From assembly GCA_039814715.1 (NCBI GenBank), contig JBCCAR010000005.1, positions 48,796-112,795 on the forward strand: a DNA stretch of 64,000 bases, in the 5' to 3' direction. This DNA comes from CAKZYD01 sp039814715. GTDB taxonomy: Bacteria > Pseudomonadota > Alphaproteobacteria > Sphingomonadales > CAKZYD01. The notes under the pieces are model-generated. The model was given only the letters and a program-made list of their open reading frames with translations, was not told the DNA's origin and made no database searches. The position numbers and the translations under genes were made by a program. Below are positions 17,219 through 26,028 of this stretch, piece after piece (the stretch's first letter is position 1; the number at the start of each line of letters is the position of its first letter).

Positions 17219-17242
17219 GCCCTAATCCGGGAGGAACCGATA

Positions 17243-17569
17243 ATGCCAACGATCATCACAGCAAAGGCGCGCTTTGCTGCACACCATGTGGAGGCGGTGA
17301 AGGCCGCATCCGCCATAATGACAACAGCATCGCAAGCAGAAGATGGCTGCATTGACTATGCCTTCGCTCAGGACGTGACTGACCAAGCGCTGTTTCGCAT
17401 CGTCGAAATTTGGGAAGATGATGTGGCGCTGGCCCGGCACTTTAAAATGCCGCATATGGCCGTCTTCAGCGAGACTTTGGCCGCCTGCCCACCTGAATCA
17501 ATCGAGGCGTTACGCCATGTCAGCCACGATACAGGGCCGCTCGATATTGCTGCCTTTCAGGACCCCTAA
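17243..17569 (+). CDS. ABM-domain (antibiotic biosynthesis monooxygenase-like) protein
   Basis: This small 108-aa protein has the dimeric alpha+beta ferredoxin-like fold of the ABM/YgiN family. The pattern is an N-terminal beta strand (TIITAKARF), a helix, then EDGCIDYAFAQDVTDQALF and VEIWEDDVALARHFKMPHM, which carries the family His. Members are cofactor-independent monooxygenases on quinol-like or polycyclic substrates, or heme-related enzymes; the substrate cannot be told from this sequence. It starts 24 bp after grpE with a GGGAGG ribosome site, so it may be co-transcribed with hrcA-grpE. Confidence 0.8.
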   Translation: MPTIITAKARFAAHHVEAVKAASAIMTTASQAEDGCIDYAFAQDVTDQALFRIVEIWEDDVALARHFKMPHMAVFSETLAACPPESIEALRHVSHDTGPLDIAAFQDP

Positions 17570-17666
17570 CGCTTTAGCCACCTATTGGTCACTCTGATCT
17601 GCCGCTCTGGAAATGCCGTAAGAACGGTACACTTGACTTGCGACACGCAGATTGGACCACCCCGCA

Positions 17667-18887
17667 ATGAGCAACGCTGCAGATATTAGCCTGGAGCCCA
17701 AGGCGCGCTCGCCTTATGCCGCCTTGTTCATGGTGGTGTTCATCTCGCTGGTGGGCTTCGGCATTGTCATTCCGGTGTTTCCCTTTTTCGGCCGCATGGT
17801 CGGCGCGACAGCGGAACAAATAACGCTGGCCATGGCCGCCTATTCACTCGGCCAGTTCATTGGTGCGCCCGTCTGGGGCCGCATGTCGGACCGCTATGGC
17901 AGGCGACCTATTTTGATTTGGTCGCTCATCGCTTCGGCCTTTGCCTATGCGCTGATGGCTCATTCGGGCAACATCTGGTGGCTCGGCATCTCGCGCCTAC
18001 TTGGCGGGCTTATGGCAGGTAATTTAGCGGCCGCCTTTGCGTATGTGGGAGACGTCACCACCGATGCCACGCGGCCCAAGGCTATGGGCCTGCTTGGCGC
18101 CGCTTTTGGCAGCGGCTTTATCTTCGGCCCAGCCATTGGCGGGCTCATTGCTGGCGCGGAAACGGACCCATTGGATTTCCTTTATATTGGTTATGCCTCA
18201 GCCGTCTTCACCCTGCTGGCTGCGGCGATGACCTATTTCACGGTTGCTGAAAGCCTGCCTCCAGAACGCCGGGCAGCGGCCCAGCCAAGCAGCAACACCT
18301 CCGCCTTTGCGACAGCGACGCTCATGCGGGCTAAACCGATCGTTTTTTGGCTTAGCTTGATCATGTTCCTCGTTACGGCGTCGGGCGCGCTTATGGAGGC
18401 GACCTTTGCGTTTCTAGCCAGCGATGAATTCGCCTGGGGCCCACGCGAGATTGGTCTCAGCTTTGCCATGATCGGGACGATCGCCGCTGTGCTGCAGGCA
18501 GTTGCAACAGAGCCGCTTGCTGCCCGGTTTGGCGTCGAGCGGGTTATGACCTATTCGCTCATTTTATATGGAGCCGGGCTAGCCGGTATCGGCCTCGCCC
18601 AATCGGATTTAACGCTTGCGCTTTGCCTGGCTTTAAATGCCGCAGGGGTTGGCCTGTTTAGCCCAGCTTATCAAAGCTACACCGCCGGACGCTCGAACGA
18701 TACCGACCGCGGGCTAGTGATGGGTATTACGCAAAGCGCTGGCTCCCTTGGCCGGGTGATTGGGCCAGCCATGGCGGGCGTGCTTTATGTCGGCATTAGT
18801 CCGCCCGCGCCGTTCTTAATTGGCGGCACGGTGATGGTTTTAACGCTGTTTGTGTGCACCTACACTGTGCGCCGTTATGGCCGCTAG
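17667..18887 (+). CDS. MFS transporter (drug/tetracycline efflux type)
   Basis: This 406-aa major facilitator has 12 hydrophobic segments. Motif A of the DHA1 family is visible as GAPVWGRMSDRYGRRPIL (about residues 65-82), and motif C as AAFGSGFIFGPAIGGLIAG (about 145-163), which marks it as a proton-driven antiporter of the TetA/multidrug type. I chose the ATG at 17667 over a TTG five codons upstream. It abuts the convergent PCuAC gene with no gap (stop at 18887, next stop at 18888). The substrate is unknown. Confidence 0.85.
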   Translation: MSNAADISLEPKARSPYAALFMVVFISLVGFGIVIPVFPFFGRMVGATAEQITLAMAAYSLGQFIGAPVWGRMSDRYGRRPILIWSLIASAFAYALMAHSGNIWWLGISRLLGGLMAGNLAAAFAYVGDVTTDATRPKAMGLLGAAFGSGFIFGPAIGGLIAGAETDPLDFLYIGYASAVFTLLAAAMTYFTVAESLPPERRAAAQPSSNTSAFATATLMRAKPIVFWLSLIMFLVTASGALMEATFAFLASDEFAWGPREIGLSFAMIGTIAAVLQAVATEPLAARFGVERVMTYSLILYGAGLAGIGLAQSDLTLALCLALNAAGVGLFSPAYQSYTAGRSNDTDRGLVMGITQSAGSLGRVIGPAMAGVLYVGISPPAPFLIGGTVMVLTLFVCTYTVRRYGR

Positions 18888-19328
18888 CTAATTCACCTCA
18901 GCAAACAAGCTCAGCGTCGTATTATCATCCAGCGACAGATTGATCTGCAATTGCCCATCGTCGGTCGCACCGTCAGCAATATCGAAAATCATGAGATGCC
19001 GTCCGCCTGGCTCAAAGCGTAGAGTGTTGTCTGAATCGATGGTCAAAAGGTCAACCTTTTTCATGCGCATCCCTTCCCCGCTTTTCTCCATGATATGCAT
19101 CTCGATCCGCCCAGCTTCGGGTGAAAACGCGCCTTTGATGCCCAGCCCAGCAGCTCCCTTCACCAAGCCATAACCTGCTGCAGGGCGGCCAGGCGCAGGG
19201 TTCAAGCGCACTTCAAAGTCAGAGACAGTGACCGGAATTTTAGCGCTATCGCCCTCGCCTTCACCACAAGCGCTAACGGCAAGGGATAAAGCGAGTGTGG
19301 ACAAGGCAAAAACAGATTTTAGCTGCAT
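18888..19328 (-). CDS. PCuAC-type periplasmic copper chaperone lipoprotein
   Basis: This 146-aa protein has a signal sequence ending in a lipobox, LAVSAC (Cys21), so it should be a membrane-anchored lipoprotein. The PCu(A)C domain is recognised by the metal motif: EMHIMEKSGEGMRM (about residues 76-89) and GGRHLMIF (about 108-115), giving the H-M-X-M then HxM ligand set that binds Cu(I). Family members deliver copper to the CuA centre of cytochrome c oxidase, usually with SCO/Sco1 proteins. No sco gene is nearby. Function is inferred from motif and length. Confidence 0.82.
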   Translation of the reverse strand: MQLKSVFALSTLALSLAVSACGEGEGDSAKIPVTVSDFEVRLNPAPGRPAAGYGLVKGAAGLGIKGAFSPEAGRIEMHIMEKSGEGMRMKKVDLLTIDSDNTLRFEPGGRHLMIFDIADGATDDGQLQINLSLDDNTTLSLFAEVN

Positions 19329-19376
19329 TGGGATTTTCCTTTTTCAAATCAGCAAGCAAACACATCCTTCGGCGGG

Positions 19377-19405
19377 GTTGTAGTCGCTTTTCGCGCTCTT
19401 ATATA
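19377..19405 (+). promoter_or_regulatory. Candidate sigma-32-like promoter of dnaK
   Basis: GTTGTAG (19377-19383) is followed after 14 bases by CTTATATA (19398-19405). This resembles the alphaproteobacterial RpoH pattern (CTTG-like -35, C-rich/TAT -10, spacer 13-15). It lies 124 bp upstream of the dnaK start. The -35 departs from CTTG at its first base, so confidence is modest. Confidence 0.35.
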
Positions 19406-19529
19406 CGCCCTGTGACGCGGTAACATCCCTTTCAACAGGGTTTGCCACGAAAATTGTACAACACGGGCTAATGCAGCGGGGATACTCGGCTGCGCACATT
19501 GTCCTTTAAGAAGAGAATGGGAATACATC

Positions 19530-21458
19530 ATGGGGAAAGTGATCGGAATTGACCTCGGCACGACCAACAGCTGCGTTGCGCTGATGGATGGAGCCAAGCC
19601 GAAAGTCATTGAAAACGCAGAAGGCGCGCGCACCACGCCGTCCATGGTCGCTTTTACAGAAGACGGAGAGCGCCTGGTCGGCCAAAGCGCGAAACGCCAG
19701 GCCGTGACGAACCCAAGCAACACCTTGTTTGCCATTAAGCGCCTCATCGGCCGCACTTTCGATGACCCGATGACGAAAAAAGACAAGGACATGGTGCCTT
19801 ATAACATCGTACGCGCCGATGGCGGCGATGCCTGGGTGGAAGCGCAAGGCGAGAAATATTCTCCAAGCCAAGTCTCCGCCTTCATTTTGCAGAAAATGAA
19901 AGAAACAGCAGAGGCCTTCCTCGGCGAGACCGTTGACCAAGCTGTGATCACTGTTCCGGCTTATTTTAATGACGCCCAGCGCCAGGCAACGAAAGACGCC
20001 GGCAAGATCGCTGGCCTGGAAGTGCTGCGTATTATCAACGAGCCCACAGCCGCAGCGCTGGCTTATGGCCTTGAGAAAAACGATGGTAAAACCATTGCTG
20101 TCTATGACCTTGGCGGCGGTACATTCGACGTCTCCGTCCTCGAGATTGGCGATGGTGTGTTTGAAGTGAAATCCACCAATGGGGATACGTTCCTGGGCGG
20201 GGAAGACTTTGACAACCGCATCATCGAGTTCTTGGCCGAAGACTTTAAAAAAGAAAAAGGCATTGACCTTACCCAAGACAAGCTGGCCCTGCAGCGCCTG
20301 AAAGAGGCTGCTGAAAAAGCGAAAATTGAGCTGTCATCGTCCACGCAGACGGACGTGAACCTGCCCTTCATTACGGCGGATCAATCCGGCCCACAGCATC
20401 TCAACATCAAGCTGACCCGCGCAAAGCTGGAAAGCCTGGTGGAAGACCTGGTTAAGCGCACGCTGGAGCCTTGCAAAAAGGCACTCAAAGACGCTGGCCT
20501 GACGCCAAACGACATCGACGATGTGGTGCTGGTGGGCGGCATGACCCGCATGCCGAAGATCAACGAGATCGTGAAAGAATTCTTTGGCAAAGAGCCCCAT
20601 AAAGGCGTGAACCCGGATGAAGTGGTGGCCATGGGCGCCGCCATTCAAGCCGGCGTACTGCAAGGCGACGTGAAAGACGTGTTGCTGTTGGACGTGACCC
20701 CGCTGAGCCTGGGTATTGAAACTCTCGGCGGCGTGTTTACGCGGCTCATTGATCGCAATACGACGATCCCGACCAAGAAAAGCCAAGTCTTCTCAACCGC
20801 AGAAGATAATCAGAACGCTGTGACCATCCGCGTGTTCCAAGGCGAGCGCGAAATGGCGGCGGACAACAAACTGCTTGGTCAGTTCGACTTGGTCGGCATT
20901 CCGCCTGCGCCGCGCGGTGTACCGCAAGTGGAGGTCACGTTTGACATTGATGCCAACGGCATTGTGAACGTGTCTGCCAAGGACAAAGGCACTGGCAAAG
21001 AGCAGCAAATCCGCATTCAGGCCTCTGGCGGCCTCAGCGATGACGACATCGATCAAATGGTCAAAGATGCTGAATCCCACGCGGAAGAAGACAAGAAGCG
21101 CCGCGCTCTTGTTGAAGCCAAAAACCAAGGCGAAAGCATGGTTCATGCAACGGAAAAACAAGTCGAAGACCATGGCGATAAAGTCGATGCGGAGACCAAA
21201 GGCAACATTGAAGCCGCCGTTGCTGACCTTAAGACGTCACTCGAAAGCGAAGATGTCGACGACATTCAAGCCAAGACGCAGGCACTAGCGCAAGTGGCGA
21301 TGAAACTAGGTGAAGCGATCTACCAGGCGGAACAAGCGGGCCCAGACCCCGACATGGATGGCGGCCCGGACGCTGAGCCAGGCGCAACGGCCGACGATGA
21401 TGTGGTCGATGCAGACTTCGAAGAGGTCGACGACGACGAAAACCAGAAAAGCGCCTAG
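19530..21458 (+). CDS. dnaK: Molecular chaperone DnaK (Hsp70)
   Basis: This 642-aa Hsp70 folds nascent and damaged proteins with DnaJ and GrpE. It has the N-terminal phosphate loop IGIDLGTTNSCVALMDG (residues 5-21), VPAYFNDAQRQATKDAG (about 143), IAVYDLGGGTFDVSVLEIG (about 190) and VLVGGMTRMPKI (about 333). The substrate domain and the helical lid (about 500-600) are intact, and the acidic tail ends DADFEEVDDDENQKSA. It is followed by dnaJ after 117 bp that contain a terminator-like hairpin, which may lower dnaJ expression relative to dnaK. Confidence 0.99.
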   Translation: MGKVIGIDLGTTNSCVALMDGAKPKVIENAEGARTTPSMVAFTEDGERLVGQSAKRQAVTNPSNTLFAIKRLIGRTFDDPMTKKDKDMVPYNIVRADGGDAWVEAQGEKYSPSQVSAFILQKMKETAEAFLGETVDQAVITVPAYFNDAQRQATKDAGKIAGLEVLRIINEPTAAALAYGLEKNDGKTIAVYDLGGGTFDVSVLEIGDGVFEVKSTNGDTFLGGEDFDNRIIEFLAEDFKKEKGIDLTQDKLALQRLKEAAEKAKIELSSSTQTDVNLPFITADQSGPQHLNIKLTRAKLESLVEDLVKRTLEPCKKALKDAGLTPNDIDDVVLVGGMTRMPKINEIVKEFFGKEPHKGVNPDEVVAMGAAIQAGVLQGDVKDVLLLDVTPLSLGIETLGGVFTRLIDRNTTIPTKKSQVFSTAEDNQNAVTIRVFQGEREMAADNKLLGQFDLVGIPPAPRGVPQVEVTFDIDANGIVNVSAKDKGTGKEQQIRIQASGGLSDDDIDQMVKDAESHAEEDKKRRALVEAKNQGESMVHATEKQVEDHGDKVDAETKGNIEAAVADLKTSLESEDVDDIQAKTQALAQVAMKLGEAIYQAEQAGPDPDMDGGPDAEPGATADDDVVDADFEEVDDDENQKSA

Positions 21459-21499
21459 TCGCTGATACATCTGGGCTATCCCATCAAACAGTAGCAAGG

Positions 21500-21538
21500 C
21501 CCGCGCTTGGACATCGACATCCTATGCGCGGGTTTTCC
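21500..21538 (+). terminator. Terminator-like hairpin between dnaK and dnaJ
   Basis: CCCGCGC (21500-21506) pairs perfectly with GCGCGGG (21526-21532), followed by TTTTCC. The loop is 19 bases. It lies 41 bp after the dnaK stop and may be a terminator or attenuator that sets the DnaK:DnaJ ratio. Confidence 0.5.
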
Positions 21539-21575
21539 TCATGATAGCCTTGAATAAACCTATGTTGGGCACGCC

Positions 21576-22727
21576 ATGAGCAAACAAGACTATTATGAAA
21601 CCCTCGGCGTGGGCCGCGATGCGGATGAAAAAGCGCTCAAATCGGCCTTTCGTAAACGGGCCATGCAATATCACCCCGATCGCAACCCAGGGGATGAAGC
21701 CGCAGAACTGAAATTTAAAGAGCTCGGCGAAGCCTATGAGGTCCTAAAAGACCCCGAGCGCCGCGCAGCCTATGACCGCTATGGCCATGCCGCCTTTGAA
21801 CAAGGCATGGGCGGCGGCGGTGGCGGCGCAGGATTTGATGGCTCTGCCTTCTCCGATATCTTCGATGACCTGTTTGGCGATTTCATGGGCCGCGGCGGCC
21901 AGGGCGGTGGGCGCGGACGCTCCTCAGCCCGGCGCGGCAATGATTTGCGCTATGATATCGAAATCTCCCTTGAAGAAGCCTTTCGGGGCATTTCAAAAGA
22001 AATAACTCTGACAACGTCAGTGGTCTGCGACGTATGCGGCGGCACCGGCGCAAAGGAGGGCTCTAAGCCGCAAACGTGCCCAACTTGCGGCGGCGCTGGC
22101 AAAGTGCGCACCAACCAAGGGTTTTTCATGGTCGAGCGCACCTGCCCCACCTGCGGCGGCGCAGGACAAGTGATTTCAGACCCTTGCGGTGCATGCGCGG
22201 GCACAGGCGCGGTCCAGCGCGAGAAAACCCTGCAAGTTAAAGTGCCAAAGGGCGTCGAAACTGGCACCCGCATTCGCTTGTCGGGCGAAGGCCAAGCCGG
22301 TGTACGCGGCGGGCCAGCAGGCGATCTATATCTCTTTGTGACCGTTTCTCCCCATCCCGTATTTGAGCGCGACCGCGAAATGATTTTATGCCAGGTGCCG
22401 CTGTCTGTCGCGGTTGCCGGTCTAGGCGGCGAAATCGAAGTGCCAACGATTGAAGGCGCGCGGGCAAAGGTCAAAATTCCGCCTGGCACCCAAAGCGGCA
22501 AACAGTTCCGCCTGCGCGGCAAAGGCATGCCGACCATTTCAGGCGGCCCGGTCGGCGATATGATTGTGCGCGCGCAAGTCGAGACGCCTGTGAATCTAAC
22601 GCCGCGCCAGCGCGAACTTCTGGAAGAATTTGGCGAAATCGAGCGCAGTGATACCGGTAAAAGCTCACCGCAATCTGATGGTTTTTTCGCCCGCGTAAAA
22701 GAGTTGTGGGATGATCTGACAGAGTGA
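21576..22727 (+). CDS. dnaJ: Chaperone protein DnaJ
   Basis: This 383-aa type I J-protein stimulates DnaK ATPase and presents substrates. The J domain with HPD (YHPDRNPGD, about residue 34) is followed by a Gly-rich linker (GGGGGGAGFDG, about 78). The zinc domain has four CxxCxGxG repeats (CDVCGGTG, CPTCGGAG twice, and CGACAGTG, about residues 151-213), and the C-terminal substrate-binding domains follow. Complete. A 27-bp dyad begins at the base after the stop codon, and dapB starts 65 bp downstream. Confidence 0.98.
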   Translation: MSKQDYYETLGVGRDADEKALKSAFRKRAMQYHPDRNPGDEAAELKFKELGEAYEVLKDPERRAAYDRYGHAAFEQGMGGGGGGAGFDGSAFSDIFDDLFGDFMGRGGQGGGRGRSSARRGNDLRYDIEISLEEAFRGISKEITLTTSVVCDVCGGTGAKEGSKPQTCPTCGGAGKVRTNQGFFMVERTCPTCGGAGQVISDPCGACAGTGAVQREKTLQVKVPKGVETGTRIRLSGEGQAGVRGGPAGDLYLFVTVSPHPVFERDREMILCQVPLSVAVAGLGGEIEVPTIEGARAKVKIPPGTQSGKQFRLRGKGMPTISGGPVGDMIVRAQVETPVNLTPRQRELLEEFGEIERSDTGKSSPQSDGFFARVKELWDDLTE

Positions 22728-22754
22728 TGTAGTTTAGAAATATTCTGAACTACA
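22728..22754. promoter_or_regulatory. 27-bp dyad after dnaJ matching the Irr/ICE consensus
   Basis: TGTAGTTTAGAA (22728-22739), ATA, TTCTGAACTACA (22743-22754) forms a 12-bp inverted repeat with one G-T mismatch and a 3-base spacer. Its core TTTAGAA-N3-TTCTGAA differs by one base from the alphaproteobacterial iron control element TTTAGAA-N3-TTCTAAA. It lies 38 bp upstream of dapB. As RNA it could also be a stable hairpin, but there is no good T-run. Confidence 0.4.
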
Positions 22755-22792
22755 TTTGCAACCAACAATAATTATAAGCGGGGACAACCAGC

Positions 22793-23593
22793 ATGACAAA
22801 AATTGGCGTTTTAGGTTTAGCCGGGCGCATGGGCAAAGCTATTATGGCGGAGATTCTAGAGCGCCCTGGTGCTCATTTTGCCGGGGGCTGCGATGCTGCA
22901 GAACACCCCAATGCTGGCCAAATTTTACGCGACCCCCAAAGCGGCGCGGACCTGGGCCTGACAATAGGCACTGAGCCGGCCCAAATCTTTGCTGCCGCAG
23001 ATGTGGTCATTGATTTCTCCTCGCCGCAAGCGCTGGAGACCCATCTCATTTTAGCAGCTGCCAATGAAACTCCAATGATCATCGGCACCACTGGCCTTGC
23101 AGAGGAGCATCACACACTGATCAATGAAGTGTGCCAGCAGGTAGCAATTATGCAGTCTGCCAATACGTCTCTTGGCGTCACCCTACTTGCAAAGCTGGTA
23201 CATGATGCAGCCGCATTGCTTGACCCTAGCTGGGACATTGAAGTGGTTGAAATGCACCATCGCCAAAAGACAGACGCGCCATCTGGGACAGCACTTTTAT
23301 TTGGCGAAAAAGCTGCGGAAGGCCGCCACACAGATAGCAGCAGCTTCGTGCTGTCACGCGAGGGCAACACGGGGCCGCGCAAGGAAGGCGATATCGGCTT
23401 TGCCACGCTGCGCGGCGGCGATGTGGCTGGCGAACACAGCGTTATTTTCGCCGCTGAAGCAGAGCGCATAGAACTCACCCACAAGGCCAGCGACCGCAAG
23501 ATTTTTGCGCGCGGGGCTGTCACGGCTGCGCAGTGGATCGATGGCCTTCCCGCTGGGCGCTATACGATGGAAGATGTGCTTGGCTTAACCTAA
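22793..23593 (+). CDS. dapB: 4-hydroxy-tetrahydrodipicolinate reductase
   Basis: DapB reduces 4-hydroxy-tetrahydrodipicolinate with NAD(P)H in the diaminopimelate/lysine pathway. The 266-aa protein has the nucleotide motif VLGLAGRMGKAIM (residues 5-17), DFSSPQAL (about 74), and the substrate-binding EVVEMHHRQKTDAPSGTAL (about 150-168), with the catalytic His-His/Lys set. The C-terminal ISFGALTAAxW-like GAVTAAQWIDGL is also present. The position after dnaKJ is conserved in many alphaproteobacteria. It overlaps the convergent DUF2244 gene by 9 bp. Confidence 0.97.
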   Translation: MTKIGVLGLAGRMGKAIMAEILERPGAHFAGGCDAAEHPNAGQILRDPQSGADLGLTIGTEPAQIFAAADVVIDFSSPQALETHLILAAANETPMIIGTTGLAEEHHTLINEVCQQVAIMQSANTSLGVTLLAKLVHDAAALLDPSWDIEVVEMHHRQKTDAPSGTALLFGEKAAEGRHTDSSSFVLSREGNTGPRKEGDIGFATLRGGDVAGEHSVIFAAEAERIELTHKASDRKIFARGAVTAAQWIDGLPAGRYTMEDVLGLT

Positions 23594-24070
23594 AAGCGCT
23601 TGGCGCCGCCGATCGAGCCCATCGCGAATAACGGATGCGACTTCGCTTCGTTCAGGCGGCGCTAAAAATGCGCCAATCTCCAAGCTCTTGCCTTGCTCGC
23701 GCAGCTCAAGCTGCGCGCTATGCTCATCAGGCTGGCTGATCTCCACGCGCACCCAGGCGGGGTGGAACGACCATCGCTGGCCATCATCGCCCGGCATGAA
23801 ACGGTGGACGGTCATCGTCTGATCATCAATGCAAATACGCTCTGTCAGTTCGCCGCGCTTATAGCTTACCTTAAAGGCCCAATAGAGCGCTGCCAGATCA
23901 AGCCCGAAGAAGCCCGTAATCGGCCAAGCCCCTTGGAGCACAAACCAAAGGCCTGCAACTGCGCTAATCACGCCAAGAACGCCCATCAGCCACGCAAAAC
24001 CTGCGGGCGTTAAAGAGCGGTTTGGACGCAATGACACGTCTAGAAAATGCGGCGCTGGTAGAGTGCTCAT
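23585..24070 (-). CDS. DUF2244 family membrane protein
   Basis: This 161-aa protein has two closely spaced transmembrane helices (about residues 25-65, FAWLMGVLGVISAVAGLWFV and FGLDLAALYWAF). A C-terminal beta-rich domain with SFHPAWVRVEI and LREQGKSLEIGAFLAPPER follows. These features match DUF2244, an uncharacterised family widespread in alphaproteobacteria and frequently beside nth. It is divergent from nth, sharing a promoter region of about 100 bp. Function unknown. Confidence 0.8.
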   Translation of the reverse strand: MSTLPAPHFLDVSLRPNRSLTPAGFAWLMGVLGVISAVAGLWFVLQGAWPITGFFGLDLAALYWAFKVSYKRGELTERICIDDQTMTVHRFMPGDDGQRWSFHPAWVRVEISQPDEHSAQLELREQGKSLEIGAFLAPPERSEVASVIRDGLDRRRQALLG

Positions 24071-24167
24071 TCACATTGAAATAGACTGGCCAGGCCGATT
24101 GAGCAAGGGCAAGGCTGTCGCAAGGCGGCACTTGCCATTGGCGCTGCGCGCGCTATGGTCCGGCCCC

Positions 24168-24839
24168 ATGCCGCGCATGACAAAAGCCCAAATAGACGCA
24201 ACATTCGCCCGCCTTTCCGAGCAGATGCCTGAGCCGGAAACGGAGCTCAACTACGTGAATACTTATACGTTGCTCGTGGCGGTGGCACTGTCAGCCCAGT
24301 CCACCGATGTGGGCGTCAACAAAGCGACAAAGACCCTCTTTGAAACGGTGCAAACGCCAAAGCAGATGCTCAGCCTTGGCGAAGCGGGCCTGAAAGAGCA
24401 CATCAAAACCATCGGGCTATATAATTCCAAAGCCAAAAACGTGATGGCAGCAGCGAAAATTCTGCAGGATGAGCATAGCGGGGCGGTGCCTGAAGATCGT
24501 GAAGCACTAGAGGCCTTGCCCGGCGTTGGCCGCAAAACCGCCAACGTAATTTTGAACATCGCCTTTGGCCATGAGACCTGCGCGGTCGATACACATATTT
24601 TCCGCGTGGCCAACCGGATGAACTTTGCACCAGGCAAAACGCCGCTAGCAGTTGAAAAAGCGCTGATGAAAAAAGTGCCGCCGCCCTACCGCCGGCACGC
24701 CCACCATTGGCTCATTTTACATGGGCGCTATACCTGCAAGGCGCGCACGCCGCTGTGCGGCAAATGCCGTGTGTTTGACTATTGCGGCTTCAAAGACAAA
24801 GCGAAATTTTTTCCCAAAGACGCCTCAGCTACCGGCTAG
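24168..24839 (+). CDS. nth: Endonuclease III (DNA glycosylase/AP lyase)
   Basis: Nth removes oxidised pyrimidines in base excision repair. The helix-hairpin-helix LPGVGRKTANVILN (about residues 115-128), the catalytic Lys within it, and the Asp in AVDTHIFRVANR (about 140-151) are present. The C-terminal 4Fe-4S cysteines follow the pattern C-X6-C-X2-C-X5-C (CKARTPLCGKCRVFDYC). I chose the ATG at 24168 (223 aa); an open frame extends to 24063, but the extra 35 residues are not family-like and overlap the DUF2244 start. The ATG at 24177 is also possible. The stop lies inside the convergent lipoprotein gene. Confidence 0.95.
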   Translation: MPRMTKAQIDATFARLSEQMPEPETELNYVNTYTLLVAVALSAQSTDVGVNKATKTLFETVQTPKQMLSLGEAGLKEHIKTIGLYNSKAKNVMAAAKILQDEHSGAVPEDREALEALPGVGRKTANVILNIAFGHETCAVDTHIFRVANRMNFAPGKTPLAVEKALMKKVPPPYRRHAHHWLILHGRYTCKARTPLCGKCRVFDYCGFKDKAKFFPKDASATG

Positions 24840-25211
24840 TGTCTCGGGCAGGACCGTGTCAAAGCTATCGATGCAGGGCTGTATTTCAATGGGCGTGCCA
24901 GACTTAGCCCGCGCTTCTACATGCACAAGATTGCCCGCTGCATTAAAGACAAGGTCGCTGATGCAGCTACCGCTGGTGAATTGGAGCACGCGCACATCGC
25001 CCTCGCGCCGGTCCAAGCTTGGCGCGCCAAAGACCTGGGTCATCGCGGCAGGCGACAAGGGCGCTAAATCTGCAAGCATGAGCTTGCGCAGCGGAAGCGG
25101 CTTCGGCGCAAGCTCTGCAGTGGGCACAGGCAGCGCTTTGGGTGGTTGAGAGACTGGGGCTGTACAGCCAGCAATCGCAAATATAGCAAGCAGCCAAGCA
25201 AAAGCCCGCAT
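24825..25211 (-). CDS. Hypothetical lipoprotein
   Basis: This 128-aa protein has a short signal sequence with the lipobox AIAGC (Cys16) followed by a Pro-rich linker (APVSQPPKALPVPTAELAPKP). The C-terminal region, about 70 residues, contains two Cys (GSCISDLVF and IQPCIDSF) that could form a disulfide, and a pattern (VFGAPSLDRREGDVRVLQF) like SmpA/OmlA-type small lipoproteins. No confident family. Its 3' end overlaps the nth stop by 15 bp, and it follows the EI24 gene on the same strand with a 29-bp gap. Confidence 0.6.
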   Translation of the reverse strand: MRAFAWLLAIFAIAGCTAPVSQPPKALPVPTAELAPKPLPLRKLMLADLAPLSPAAMTQVFGAPSLDRREGDVRVLQFTSGSCISDLVFNAAGNLVHVEARAKSGTPIEIQPCIDSFDTVLPETLAGS

Positions 25212-25240
25212 TCTTTCATCCCCTTATGCCCGCCGCGTCG

Positions 25241-25915
25241 CTACGCGCGCTTTATCTCATGGAAGCTATGCACAGCTGCAGCTGCGCCGACAAGCGGGGC
25301 GATCAAATTTATCACAGGGATCATAAAAAGGCCCGTCACGCCCAGCCCGAGAATGAAAATATCGGCCCGCCAGGCACGGCGCAGCCGCGCAGCGTCGCGC
25401 CCGCGCATATGGCGCAGAGCGACCATCTCAAAATATTCCCGTCCCAACAAATAGCCATTGAGCGCGGCAAACAAGATGAGCGGGCCGATGGCTGTGAAGA
25501 GCAGAAGGATGTAGAACGGCAGCGCGAGGAGGTTAACCAGCAAAATGAGCCCCAGCAGCTTGATGGACAGCCAAACCGCTTCGGACAATCCGATCGAGCG
25601 CGGCGCTTTGGCATGCGGGTAGTGTTCATCCTCCACCGCATCGATCACGTCATCTAAAAATAGCCCCATCACGGCCGTCGCGATGGCCGGGAATAAAAAC
25701 CAGCTGGCACCAATAAAGAGTGTGGCTGAGCCCAGATTGATGAGCCATTCCGGCGCATCCCACCAGGGAATGTCAAGTGTGTTCATGCCGTAGCGTGCGG
25801 CAAATGTCACGCCTGCAAGGCATAAAACTGCGCTCACCAGCCCGCGCACTAAAACACTGCGAAAGCGGCGGTCGTCAAGCTGGCTAATGGCTTTGAGAAA
25901 GTTCCTGATCATCAT
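25241..25915 (-). CDS. EI24 domain (CysZ-like) membrane protein
   Basis: This 224-aa polytopic membrane protein starts MMIRNFLKAISQLDDRRFRS and has about five hydrophobic segments. It has the family features WLINLGSATLFIGASWFLFP and EYFEMVALRHMRGRDAARL. It matches the EI24/CysZ superfamily; CysZ proteins import sulfate, but many alphaproteobacterial members have no known substrate. In this position next to nth the family is usually unannotated. Divergent from the adenosine kinase gene with 113 bp between. A sulfate link with cysNC at 33.3 kb is possible but unsupported. Confidence 0.75.
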   Translation of the reverse strand: MMIRNFLKAISQLDDRRFRSVLVRGLVSAVLCLAGVTFAARYGMNTLDIPWWDAPEWLINLGSATLFIGASWFLFPAIATAVMGLFLDDVIDAVEDEHYPHAKAPRSIGLSEAVWLSIKLLGLILLVNLLALPFYILLLFTAIGPLILFAALNGYLLGREYFEMVALRHMRGRDAARLRRAWRADIFILGLGVTGLFMIPVINLIAPLVGAAAAVHSFHEIKRA

Positions 25916-26028
25916 GCGCCCTTATATATCGGTTAGATATAGGATCGCTTTCTCCAGCCTTCAAGCTTGCCCGGCGAGTGATCGCTGATTAGAAGGCAGA
26001 AACGCACAACAAGAAAGTCCAAAACCCC

